A DNA stretch of 64,000 bases from positions 98,626,405 to 98,690,404 of the forward strand of contig OZ020269.1 in the NCBI GenBank assembly GCA_963971225.1, in the 5' to 3' direction. This stretch comes from Melieria omissa (lineage: Eukaryota; Arthropoda; Insecta; Diptera; Ulidiidae). The translations under genes were made by a program, and so were the position numbers. Below the pieces are notes generated by a model that worked only from the letters and a program-made list of their open reading frames with translations, ran no database searches and was not told where the DNA came from. Position 1 is the first letter of the stretch. Every line of letters begins with the position of its first letter. Below are positions 38,003 through 48,092 of the stretch, in pieces.

Positions 38003-38922
38003 TTGTGACCGAAAAGTTTCCGGAAATTCTCATTTAAAATTCGCGCGCTGTATATTTTTCGATATTTTAAGTTTCTGTAGGTTGGTAGCACTGTCCTTAA
38101 TTACTATGCCAAAAATGAGCGCGATCTGTCAGACAGTTTGTTTACGGCAGCTGTTGAAACCAGTTCACCTCAGTAGTGCGTTGCGATTTTGTTGAGAATT
38201 TTCTTCAAAATGAGTACCGTCAACAGGTCTCTTTGGGCGTGCTTGATCGTGCCAATTCCGATCCAACTTTCATGGAACGCATCATAACTGGTGACGAGAC
38301 ATGGGTCTACGAGTACGACATGCAACAATCATCGGAATGGAGAGGAAAAGACGAGCCGAAACCGAAAAAACCACGCCAAAGTCGCTCGAAAATCAAGGTA
38401 ATGCTGATTGGTTTCTTCGATATTCGTGGTGTTTCGTCCCTGAAGGACAAACAGTCGGTAAAGACTATTATTTCACTGTTTTAAGACGTTTGCGTGAAAA
38501 TATCCGCCGTAAACGGCCTCAATTGTGGAAGGATAATTCATGGATTTTTCATGACGATAATGCTCCCTCGCACCGAGCCAACATTATCAACGATTTTAAG
38601 GCCAAACATTCAATAAATACCATCGAACAGCCACCATATTCACCTGATCTTGCACTGTGTGACTTTTTCCTGTTTCCCAAACTCAAATTACCACTCAGAG
38701 GAACGCGTTTTGAATCCATAGAAGACGTAAAACAGAATTCGCAGAGGGAATTCAAAGCCATACCGGAAAGCGCCTATAAAAAATGTTTTGATGATTGGAA
38801 GAAACGTTGGCATATGTGTATCGCTTCTAATGGAGCATATTTTGAAGGAGATAAAATAAATATTGATGAAGATTAAGAATTTTGCGTTTTATTTAACATT
38901 TCCGGAAACTTTTCGGTCACAA
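38003..38922 (+). mobile_element. Internally deleted mariner with perfect terminal repeats
   Basis: A 25-bp perfect inverted repeat bounds the element. The left one starts TTGTGACCGAAAAGTTTCCG at 38003 and runs to 38027. The right one is at 38898-38922. Total length is 920 bp against about 1.3 kb for a complete mariner. The sequence between the left repeat and the transposase fragment looks like normal 5' leader, and the missing part is the N-terminal DNA-binding half of the gene. A clean TA duplication was not found next to the repeats. It is non-autonomous but possibly mobilisable in trans when first formed. Confidence 0.9.
38176..38876 (+). pseudogene. Mariner transposase, N-terminally deleted and frameshifted
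   Basis: Catalytic region of a D,D34D mariner transposase. The first Asp is in ITGDETWVYEYD (near 38287), the second in HDDNAPSHR (near 38553) and the third in SPDLALCDFFLFPKLKL (near 38660), with 34 residues between the last two. The C-terminal end is DDWKKRWHMCIASNGAYFEG. The reading frame changes between FFDIRG (~38425) and FVPEGQTV (~38435), with loss of a few codons, and roughly the first 110 residues with the helix-turn-helix domains are absent. All three catalytic residues persist, so decay is recent compared with the other mariner copies here. The scrap at 8449-8530 is from the same or a sister family. Confidence 0.9.
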
Positions 38923-39045
38923 GGTTCATACATCTTGAAAATAATGGTAAGCGCTAAGTTTTCCAGCTTTGGTGAGTTGGCAGAGGTGGATTTTAGGAGC
39001 GAATATCCAGAATATACAGAAAAATGAGCTGTGGAAGAAAAATTA
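38923..39045. other. Short unassigned spacer
   Basis: About 120 bp between the mariner and the minisatellite, with nothing recognised. Confidence 0.4.
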
Positions 39046-40480
39046 GGATTAAGCACAAGGACTTAAAAAGGTGAGGATTAGAGGAGAGAGTACGACAAAT
39101 CCTTAAAAAAAGGACGAGGGGTATGGGAACATCATTAAGGACCTGCTTTAATTAACGAGGGATACAGAAGAGAGATAACCTAATCATTAAAAACAAGGTC
39201 GACCTACTGAATTTAACGGGGGATATGAGAAAGGCATGAACTTATCATTTAAAACAAGGACGACTTGCTCAGTTTAATGGGAGATATGGGAGAGAGAGTT
39301 GCACCAATCATTGAGAACAAGTATCTGTTCGAGAGATGGAAGAAAGAAATCTACTAATTATTTGGAACAAGCACTTTCTGAATTTAACGGGGGATATAAG
39401 AGAGAGATCGACCAGTCATTAAGGACAAGGTCCTGTTCAATTTAACAAGGGATATAGAATAAAGATCGGCTAATCATTTGGAACAGGGATCTGCTGAACT
39501 TAACGAGGGATAAAGAAGGGACATGGACTAATCAATAAGTACAAGGACGACCTGCTCAATTTAACAGGGGATATGGGAAAGAGATGGACAAATCATAAAG
39601 AACAAGGACCTTTAAAACTTAACGAGAGATCGATGAAATACATCGACTAAGGACAAGGATGACATGGTCAGTTTAACGAATGATATGGAAAAGGGATGGA
39701 CTAATCATTAAGAACAAAGACCTGCTGAATTCAATGAGAGAGATTGACTAAACATTAAGGACAAGGACCTGCTCACTTTAACAAGGGATGTAGAAGAGTG
39801 ATCGACTAATCATTTGGAACAGGGATCTCCTGAACAAGGACCTGCTCAATTTATCAGGAAATGTAGGAGGGAGATCAACTAATCATTAAGAACAAGGACA
39901 CTTTAACGGGAGATATAGGAAAGAAATCGACCAATCATTCAGAACAAGGAGCTGCTCAATTTAACGGGGGATGTCAGACAGAGATCAACCAATCATTTAG
40001 AACAGAGATCTGCTGAACTTAAGTAGGGATATAGAATGGAGATAGACTAATCATTAAGAACAAAGACATGTTGAATTCAACGAGGGACATCGACTAATCA
40101 TTAAGGATCGAGAGATCGACTAATCATTAAGGACAAGGACCTGCTGATTTTAACTGAGGATATGGGAAAGGGATGGATTAATCGTTAAAAACACAGGCCT
40201 GCCGAATTTACCGAGGGACATAGGAGAGAGATCGTCTAATCATTTAGGACAAGGACCTGCTCAATTCAACTAATCATTTGGAACAAAGAGCTGTTGAACT
40301 TAAGGAGGGAGATGGACTAATCATTAAGTACAAGGACGACCGGTTTAATTTAACGAGAGATATAGGAAAAAAATAGAATAATTATAAGGAACAAGGATCT
40401 GCGCAATTTACCGATGGATATGGGAGAGAAGTAGACAAATCGTTGAAAACAAGGACCTGCTCAATTTCTGAAGAGATCCT
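39046..40480. repeat. ~60-bp degenerate minisatellite
   Basis: About two dozen diverged units close to GACTAATCATTAAGGACAAG, then GACCTGCTGAATTTAACGAG, then GGATATGGGAGAGAGATC. Spacing between successive ATCATT phrases is mostly near 60 bp. There is no reading frame of note. Confidence 0.88.
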
Positions 40481-42440
40481 TTTCATATAGGAAACATGAA
40501 AGCACAATTAAGCGGTTGATTTTGTAAAGGGTAGGAATCTGCCATAACCATCGCACAACACTTTAGTATCTTTCGAGAGATTTTACATCCGTTAAAAAAA
40601 ACAAATTCCATCATTGAGTACATTTTCTTAAATCCTAAGATAACACAAGTTGCTCCAAACGTCTTAGATCTCCACTTTAGTTCTTTATTGGATCATAGAA
40701 TAATTTAGTTTTGTTTAAGATCTCCAAGCTGTAAATTAAAATCTTCAAAAGTACTCAACAAGGTAAGAATCTGTATCTTTAAATCTTTTACGGCACTGGC
40801 AATCACAAGAATTCCGAAATTTGACTAACTATTTCTTTCAAATCTAAAGTTGAAAGCTTGGTTGAGTGGATCTAAAAAACGAGCCTAGGAGCTTAAGACT
40901 TCTTCTGACCAAGAACGGACATTGGCATCTAGGATATTGTTCTCCTTTTTATCTCCACTGGGGATGGGAGGGTCTACATAAATAAAGCAAATGTCTTGTG
41001 TGGGTTGTGTTAATCAAATGAAATGCTGCCAGGGTGGGGGATTAGGCTATCGCTAGTGATGAGGTCCTAAGTGATGAGGCTGTCATCTATTGTTTCCTAG
41101 CAGGAACTCTGCCCTATGGTGAACGTTAAGAAAGATACAAAATGAGAATAGCTACGAAACTTAGTTATCCTGCTCAGTTAATGAACATTACAGACATAAC
41201 GAAGAGCTTTAAATTGATAAAGTAAAACTTAAAAACATGATTAAATTATTAAGCAAACAATGAATACAAAATGAAGATTGCATTTTAAATATACTCATGT
41301 GTACTATATGTATATATGTAGGTATGTGTGTATGTAAGTAAGTTTAAGACGTGGGTAGAGTTGAGATTAAATAATCGCTGCTATTTGATTCTTGACGAGA
41401 AAGGTGTATTTCTCCAGAATATGGTCGAACATGTAAGTAGTCGTGTATACAAACATACAAATATAAAAGTATAAATATAAAAACAAATTGTTATATATAT
41501 TTGTTGGTGCATATAAAGTTTTATTTATGAACTATCAATGCTTACATATGTATATTATTTGTATATATACTGCACCCACACAACTGTAAGAACACAATTT
41601 TCAGTGAGGCGTCAGTCAAGACACACACAACACACTCACACTGTCAACATGTATGTATGTGTAGTCGAAATCAATTTGCATGGCAGGCATTTTAGGCTCT
41701 AAAAAGGATATTGCTTTCAAGCTACAACAACACTGTTTCTGTAGGCGACTAAAGCGAACGTGTGTGATGAAAGTAGTTGTTCAACTTTTACAGACATTTG
41801 CTGCTGGCTTGTCTGGCATGTTGAGACAGAAATTATTATTGTTGTTGTTGCATGATTTTCTTATCCTTTGGTGGTGTATTTAACACCTGCAGATGTCTAT
41901 TCAATGACTGCAAGGTGTTTATGTATGCAGCTATTTGGCGTTATGTGCATAGTTGACTGTGTACATATGTAAATAACACATACAAATCTGCTTCATACAT
42001 GTATGTAAAAATATATTTTTATATGCATGTCCTATTCTTTGGTATTTATTGATGCATTTTTTGACCAATCGTTCCTTGGCAGTAAAATAATTAAATTAAA
42101 GGTTTTGTCATTCGATTGGCGTTTGAAATTTTAAAGGTATACAAATTTGTGTCCGTAATATTTGCCTTACGGAGTCATTGAAAACTTTTAGCTTTCAATC
42201 ATAGTGAGTATGTATTCATATACATTTATATGTTGCGTGGGGAAAAGTATAAACGAATTGCCAGTTTGATGAGTGACAATGCGAGACACTGTTCTTGTGC
42301 CATGTAGATTCCAACAACTCCGCATCCAATGACCCCGGACCCAATGAGAACGATTCCAAAGCAGTCTCTCAAGACTGCAGCTTCAACAAATCTGATTACG
42401 ACAACTCTGAACTCGCTGTTCTCGGCTCCACTGATTCCGG
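40481..42440. other. Intergenic DNA
   Basis: No gene is supported. 41300-42050 is rich in TATATGTA/CATACATA words. Near 42306-42450 an open stretch reads DSNNSASNDPGPNENDSKAV, built from imperfect GATTCC-type repeats; it has no start codon and I do not call it a gene. Confidence 0.45.
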
Positions 42441-42442
42441 TT

Positions 42443-42720
42443 CTAATTAATTCGTTGTGTGTTGTCAGACTTTAAGCTTTTAAGGAAGGTGTTGGTTGGA
42501 GATTTCTTGGACTTGAGGAGTTGAGAAAGCTGAACTATTTTGAGGAAGGGGGGACTAACTCTCCAACCAAAGATAGTATTTTGGGTAAGGAGGTTGCCAC
42601 CAAGATAATAGCGAATGCCGTCAAGGAGGATTAGAATGATTTGATCGCTACCTACAACAAGATCTATCTGGGCTGAAACCAGGAAGTTCGGATCAGCGAG
42701 ATCTACGATGGCCATTTCGG
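42443..42720 (-). pseudogene. BEL/Pao LTR-retrotransposon fragment
   Basis: The minus-strand frame contains VDLADPNFLVSAQIDLVVGS, then ILLDGIRYYLGGNLLTQNTI and FGW. This is the characteristic segment at the end of the BEL/Pao aspartic-protease-like region (DUF1758 type). Upstream (42703-42912) lies a poorly conserved frame that may be the preceding part in another frame. No reverse transcriptase is adjacent. It is an old, isolated fragment and I infer no activity. Confidence 0.7.
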
Positions 42721-42987
42721 TTGCAGACCGTAAAGGTGGGGAGCAATTCCGACAGAGACTGTTTTCCCGTGCGTATTTAAGTCAGTCGGAAACCAAGAGG
42801 TTTTTAAATGCGGGACAGGAATTGATTTCTTCAAAGAGCATTGGGCCCAATAATATTTTGTGAGGCTGTTGGATAGATTTTTTAATATGTGACCTCTAAC
42901 TTCTTCATCCACTGCCGTTTCTAATGCTTTATTGTATCACTCTTAACGGTCTTTTAGATTTCAAAGCGCATCGGTCTTTATAGATAC

Positions 42988-43394
42988 TGTTACGAAAATG
43001 ACTTTTCTAAGTTCGTATACTGGATTGTGCTTGAAAACAAAACCAATTCAATTACTCAGCGCAAAACGCAGTCAGAAACCAACAATCACTTTATTTACAA
43101 ATCTACACTTTGATTGTCTTTACACTTGTTACCACTTTGCTTATTAAACTAAGACTCGATCCTTTGCGCTGCACACTGCTGCTTTTATACTTGTTTTCTT
43201 ATCGCGTCGATGTTTCTTGCACATTTTAGTTGTACTCTCTATCTCGATTGCTCTAGCACAGCTCATCACCTTTCGCGAACCATCCTCGCCATATCGGAAT
43301 TATAGCAAGTTTGCCGTACTCCAAAGTGCATGTCTAAAAGTATGCTTGGAAAAGCATTCATGCATAGCACAGCACAGAGTGCTTCATCGTTACA
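42988..43394 (-). mobile_element. Solo LTR, copy 2
   Basis: The reverse complement begins TGTAACGATGAAGCACTCTG and ends TTTTCGTAACA, matching the plus-strand LTR at 30790-31225 throughout, including AATAAAGTGATTG. It is flanked by a perfect 4-bp duplication, ATAC (42984-42987 and 43395-43398). The clean duplication on both sides means it is a solo LTR and is not joined to the BEL/Pao scrap 270 bp away. Confidence 0.92.
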
Positions 43395-43398
43395 ATAC

Positions 43399-43624
43399 CT
43401 TTCATATGATCTGCAGATACTTGTTGATGGATACTTGAAGAGGATGGGATCCTAGAGATCAAGCATTTAATTATTACCTAATCTATCCTTTGGTGAATAA
43501 AATATAAGTATTTAAATTCATTGGCAGAGAGTCCTTTTATCGTTGAGCAAGATCTACAGCTTAAACTCTAACGGGATTAATCAAGGGTAATATTATTATT
43601 ATTATTATTACATAGACTTTAGTC
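43399..43624. other. Intergenic DNA with (ATT)n
   Basis: Short ATT/TTA run at 43592-43609; otherwise unassigned. Confidence 0.45.
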
Positions 43625-43781
43625 AGAAGCGTGGAAACCCAGAAGCACATGCTTTGCTCTTGTCAGGTCATCTCAAGACTGCAACTTACTCGCTTAGAGA
43701 CCTCGATCCTTTCTGTGTTAGAGGAGGTTCCCAAGCATGACATCAAGTCGCTGCGGAACTTCCTCTCTCTTTACGTGTGTC
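43625..43781 (+). pseudogene. LINE C-terminal Cys/His segment
   Basis: Translates as VETQKHMLCSCQVISRLQLT and then LEEVPKHDIKSLRNFLSL. The spaced His and Cys residues followed by the LEEV..DI..L..FL pattern match the C-terminal end of LINEs that carry RNase H (compare SVEHLLCHFPSLQ at 6.5 kb and SVHIITECPAL at 62.2 kb). It is interrupted downstream by a hAT-like MITE. Confidence 0.65.
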
Positions 43782-43935
43782 CAGTGGCGCACACAGGATT
43801 TCATTCGGGGGTGGGCGGGGGGTTTCGTACAAGTTTTTGAGCCGAATACCATTCCAAACCATATTTAGTACCAGCAATTTTTTTGGTTGAGGTGGAAGAG
43901 CTGAACCCCCCACATCACAAATCCTGCATTATGTT
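43782..43935. mobile_element. hAT-like MITE, copy 2
   Basis: Left end is CAGTGGCGCACACAGGATT. Internally GGGGGTGGGCGGGGGG and GAACCCCCCAC face each other, and the right end AATCCTGCATTATG is a degraded complement of the left. About 150 bp, with no coding capacity. Its left neighbour is the LINE scrap. Confidence 0.6.
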
Positions 43936-43982
43936 AATTCGAGAAGTAGATTTCCATATTGTAGAGATGGTATCTGAGTGAG

Positions 43983-44143
43983 CAGTGGCGCACGCACGAT
44001 TATATTTGGGGGGTTCGGAATCCAAGTTTTGAGCCCAATACCAGTTAAACTATATTTGAAATAACCTAATATATTTGATATATGCTTATATTTCGGAGGG
44101 GTTTGAACCCCCCAAAACCACCTTTTGCCTGCGTAACTACTAG
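43983..44143. mobile_element. hAT-like MITE, copy 3
   Basis: Left end is CAGTGGCGCACGCACGATTA and right end GCCTGCGTAACTACTAG, imperfectly complementary. Internal GGGGGGTTCGG and GAACCCCCCAAAA are opposed, as in copies 1 and 2. It lies only 50 bp from copy 2, so the two inserted side by side. Confidence 0.65.
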
Positions 44144-44149
44144 TGGGGA

Positions 44150-44765
44150 TACCAAGGTCCCCTTCTTTAGCATAACGAGCTTACACCACACTCCTCTGTC
44201 TTCTCTAGGAACTTTGGTTCTCCCTCAACTTCTTGTTTAGTAGAACGAGTTTACCGGACACTCCACTGTCTTACCTGGGAACTGTTGTACCTGACGAAGT
44301 CGCCTTGAAGTGATGCAATGGTCAGCAAATATCTGTTCTACCCATTTCCGTAATCACTTCGGAATATGTCCTGTTAGTAGTTCACATAATGGTTTCGGGC
44401 CTGTCAGGCTTATAAAGTCCGGAACTATGGCCTCCAAGGAGGCTTAAACATCCTCTTTTTGCTAGGCGGCTTGCTTTCATAGCCGTCATGTCCCTCATCC
44501 CTGGTATCCAATGTATCTCTACGAACTTTCGACTGCCCTCTTCATTGAAGAGAATACGGCAGTCCGACAGTTTGAGTTAGTCGAATAGGCTTCTATTGCC
44601 TATTCGAGTACCTGATTGTTAGACAACCTAGGTAGTTATGTGTGCCAGACGATTTCTACTATAATGGTGTATGTTTCCGCCTGGAAAATGGTACCTAGCT
44701 TCTTTATAGGAAAGGCTTTGTTAAATCTAGGGCCATTTACTCCGGAGTTGCAATCCTGGATTTTT
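44150..44765 (-). pseudogene. LINE RNase H remnant
   Basis: Minus-strand pieces GPRFNKAFPIKKLGTIFQAE (near 44730-44670) and EIHWIPGMRDMTAMKASRLA (near 44545-44485) correspond to the start and end of a LINE-type RNase H domain. Stops and frame changes are frequent. Beyond it (44160-44300) two ~75-bp stretches repeat each other (ACGAG.TTAC..CACTCC.CTGTCTT). Confidence 0.7.
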
Positions 44766-44930
44766 ATAAATCGGTTTGATGTTCATAGAGTTAGATTAGG
44801 TTAGGTTGGATTAGGTTATGGTGGTCAATTAAGACTAATTTCTTTACCAGAGTTGTGATCCTGGTTTTGTATGAATAGATTTGATGTTCATAGAGTTAGG
44901 TTAGGTTAGATTAGGTTATGGTGGCTGCCT
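44735..44930. repeat. 107-bp tandem duplication
   Basis: ATCCTGG..TTTGATGTTCATAGAGTTAG..TTAGGTTATGGTGG occurs twice, starting near 44735 and 44842. Both copies carry TTAGGTTAGGTT-like tails. The second copy continues into the SINE 3' end. Confidence 0.75.
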
Positions 44931-44980
44931 CTGTTAGAGACAAACTCGGTGGCCTAAGAGACCCGTTGTGATACCACATA

Positions 44981-45217
44981 CAGTCGTGTCTGGGTATATT
45001 GAACACCCTATATAGTGAACACCTCGATATAGTGAACACCCAAATTTTGAAATCGAGCCTCTAAATATGGAAAACATTTTGAAGCAAAAAACAAAAAGTT
45101 TATATTGAGCAAATGAAACGAGTTTTTAAACAAAAATGTTAACTTTGGTATAGTGAAAAACCTCAATATTGTGAACAGGCCTTGCAATAATTAGTTCACT
45201 ATATCCAGACACCACTG
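44981..45217. mobile_element. pogo/Tigger-like MITE, copy 1
   Basis: 237 bp with ends CAGTCGTGTCTGGGTATA and, inverted, TATATCCAGACACCACTG. TA flanks both sides (44979-44980 and 45218-45219). It contains several TATAGTGAACA repeats near each end and an A-rich middle. Copy 2 at 52717-52955 is about 90% identical by eye. TA duplication and CAGT termini fit the pogo/Tigger branch of Tc1/mariner. It is non-coding. Confidence 0.92.
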
Positions 45218-45221
45218 TATT

Positions 45222-45300
45222 TAATCCGTTGTACTCAGAAAACGATTGTTGTATATTCCATTGAATTTGATAGCACATACGACAATCGTTTTGTCAGACG
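45222..45300. repeat. Hairpin segment related to the 35.6-kb repeat
   Basis: AAAACGATTGTTGTAT and ATACGACAATCGTTTT form a 16-bp stem with one mismatch and a 22-nt loop. The second arm and its continuation (GCACATACGACAATCGTTTT, GACGACGATGTGTTATA) resemble part of the 35.6-kb unit (GCAACATACGACATTCATTT, GCGACGAAGC..GATGTGCTAT). Confidence 0.6.
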
Positions 45301-45570
45301 ACGATGTGTTATAAGACACATTTTAAACAGATGGCGGACGGAGGAGAGTGGTGGACCTACAGTTTAACGCCGAATTTGAACAAAGGTTGGCAGTGTTTCT
45401 TTCTCACTTGGAACATTTGCCATTGCCCGCCAAGAGCGCACTTGTTCGATTCTTGTTATTCTCATCTGTTTCATGTGGATAGTGATAGAAGTAGATGAGT
45501 GTTTCACCACACCGAGGTGGGATTCGAACCTAGGACCTCTGGCATAGGAAGCCTGCGTGCTATTTCATTG

Positions 45571-47140
45571 ATTCTAAAGAAATATAAAAGTAAATTCATA
45601 GAGTTAAAAGAATTGTGATTTATTGGGTCCCTTCGACGCTCATATCTTTCTCATATCCTGCTGAGAGAAAAGTAACAAGATTTATTTATTCTTTTCTCAG
45701 CCACGCAGTGTAATACACTAACCACTCGATCTACTCATTACTAATAATAAATTCATTATTTTAAATTAAATGCCTGTCAGTCGACATGTCCTTGTTCCGG
45801 CCTATGTCGACAGCGGCAGACAGCCGAATTGCGCGCAGCTCACAGTCAACGCCACCGAGTAAAGCCAAAAATCGTTGTATTTGTGGTCGCAATGTCAACA
45901 GCAACAAACAACAACGACAGCAACAAAAATCACAGCAATAACAAACCAAATACCACCAATTGACCAACGCAATGACTAACCGCGCGCACTGCTGTGGTGC
46001 GCCGTGGCCAGCGAGGCGAACGTTTAATGTGCGAGGATACTCGTAGGACATATCGAACCGAATGCGGATCAGCGGCAGCGTTAATGATGATTTACCAAAT
46101 TATGCTGCCAGCCGGCCGCAAATAAAATGCCACAACAGCAACAACGCCAACAACAACAACATAAGCAGCGAAAATACGCGCCTTTTTTTGTATTAATTGA
46201 AAATGCGTGAATGCGCGGCCAGCCGAGTGCAAGCAACGGCGCGGGCGGCAGTGCAGCGAGGGGCAGTTTGCAGGCATTGCATTTACGATAATGTGGTCGC
46301 AATGTGCAGTCGGCATGCGGTGCATTTGCGGTGCGCGTCAGGACGTGGCGCGAAACGGCCCAACTGACCGGCGAGTCGAATAGTCGGGCAGTGTGGCGGC
46401 CAACCAGCTGAATGCCAAATGCGATAATTGGCTAACGAAAACGAAATACGTTTGTCGCTTATCAACGGTCAGCAATGGCAATAAATCTGCGCGGCAATGC
46501 CGACGGACAGCAGATGGCGGTGACGGTGGTGTTTCGGTGTTGTTGTCAAACTGTAAATTCATTGCATTATCGAAATTATTATTATTGGCGTATGTATGGT
46601 TATGATTGTTGTTGTTGTTGTTATTGTCATTTCGCTGGTTGCCATTTCAATTTGCACGCGCCTGATTTTATTTAATTTTTGCCAATTTAATTGAAATCAA
46701 CTCAACTATTATGGGCCTTAAGTGTTATTAAGTTGCCACAGTTACAACAACAATAATAATAACAACAACATTCATACTTCATTAAATTTACATTTCACTG
46801 CTTGCGGGCACATTTACAATTTAATAAAATTTGCTTCACACAGACCTTATTTCATTTGTAACAATTGTAGTGAATGCGCCTAAAATGCTGCCACGAATTT
46901 GTGCGTTCATTGCTACGCGGCCGAATTGAGGCCGCTGGTATTTCGTGCTGAAATTGTATGAAATTTAGTTCAAGTTGGTGTGTGACGTTAGGTTGCCAAT
47001 ATTTATGGTACAACAACAACAAAAGCAACAACAATCAATTACAAATACACATGAAGGCGTTGATTGTTTTGGAAATTGCGAAACTCACTTTCATACTTAG
47101 AAAATGGATATTGCTTGGCACTTTAAAGCTGCTGAAAATA
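45571..47140. other. Intergenic DNA, GC-rich patch
   Basis: No gene is supported. 45770-46660 is relatively GC-rich with CAACAAC and TTGTTG runs. Frames of up to 96 codons overlap on both strands and are compositionally biased. It is possibly regulatory; nothing specific was identified. Confidence 0.45.
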
Positions 47141-47143
47141 ATA

Positions 47144-48092
47144 CGGGGGTAGTCTGAAAAGTTTTTGACCTCAAAATGAAGATGACAATGGCAATAGTCA
47201 AGAAAAGGTAGAAAACCTGTTATTTGTTTGTAGACAATCTTTTGAAATGCAAATGGATATTCAGAAATGGATAAGTCTGAAAAGTTGTCGACATTTCAAT
47301 GAAAATGACAACAGTAGTCGGGAATCTTTTACTATTTGCAGAGAATCTTGTGAAAGTTCCCACCAAATTTTCAGCCATTTTGTATGCACAGTTGTGGTTT
47401 TATAATGGTTTAAGTGCCTCGATGTGAGTGTTTTTGAGAAAATAGAAAAATCGAGTATAGGGCAGTCATATTTGTTTTTAAAAGGTAACATACTCACACA
47501 AATTAAAGACTAGTTGAACATTGTGTATAGAAACTCTGCACCATCTTTTACTTCGGTGTAATTTTGAGCAACAAAAATTTACGGTGCTTGTACCAGCTTG
47601 GGAGACGATGATCGTTCGGAATGTCCACAAATTGCAATTGACGATAACATCGTTCACCAAATGATGCCAGAAGACTATCGAATCAAAGTGAAAGAGATTG
47701 TAGATTGTAGGCTTTGAACATATACAAAAACGTGTTTGTTACATATTTAATCAAGATTTATACTTCTGTGGGCGTATTGGGTGCCGCGTTTGCTCGGCCA
47801 AGGGTTAAACCCCATGAACTGCTTCCAGAACTGTTTCAACAACCTTCCTTACTCACCACAGGTGACTTTTGTTTTGTTAAAAGTTTCCCTTGGAGGACAA
47901 ATATTTCCGTAAAATGAGAATCTTTATTTTTCTCAAATGTAGATCTCTTTCTCTGAGTACTATTTGAACTGTGAACTGAGTGTGCAGTCTAACGATGAGA
48001 AGAAACTATTAGAAGAGACTATGTAAAAAAATGATTTCAAAGAAAAACTGTCTTGTATATTTAATAGATCGGAAACTTTTCACAACACCCGA
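47144..48092 (+). mobile_element. Decayed mariner element, copy B
   Basis: Left end CGGGGGTAGTCTGAAAAGTT and the complement of the right end (CGGGTGTTGTGAAAAGTTTC) are similar inverted termini, with TA just outside on the left and near the right. Inside is an N-terminal transposase scrap at about 47597-47825. The catalytic part is missing, so it is deleted in the opposite way to the 38-kb copy. End points are approximate. Confidence 0.6.
47597..47825 (+). pseudogene. Mariner transposase N-terminal (HTH) remnant
   Basis: Translates as SLGDDDRSECPQIAIDDNIV then HQMMPEDYRIKVKEIVDC, and after frame changes RVCYI and WVPRLL. This is the typical second helix-turn-helix region of mariner transposases (D.RSG.P..D.NI, EDRRI..KEIA, WVPRLL). 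It has a stop at 47716-47718 and at least two frame changes. Confidence 0.7.

Larger units (their letters stand above)
44893..45570 (-). mobile_element. tRNA-derived SINE (family A), split by two insertions
   Basis: The minus-strand SINE reads, from its 5' side near 45570, TAGGTTCGAATCCC (B box), CTTCTATCACTATCCACATG, GGCAATGGCAAATG, ATTCGGCGTTAAACTGTAGG, and a 3' part with TATGTGGTATCACAACGGG and AGAGGCAGCCACCATAACCT. The body is interrupted by a pogo-like MITE (44981-45217) and, next to it, by a ~70-bp hairpin-bearing segment. The 5' tRNA-like head is diverged. Confidence 0.8.

Noticed and set aside
42306..42450. Coding exon reading Asp/Ser/Asn-rich peptide
   Set aside because: Built from imperfect GATTCC-type repeats, with no start codon and no splice context that I can support.
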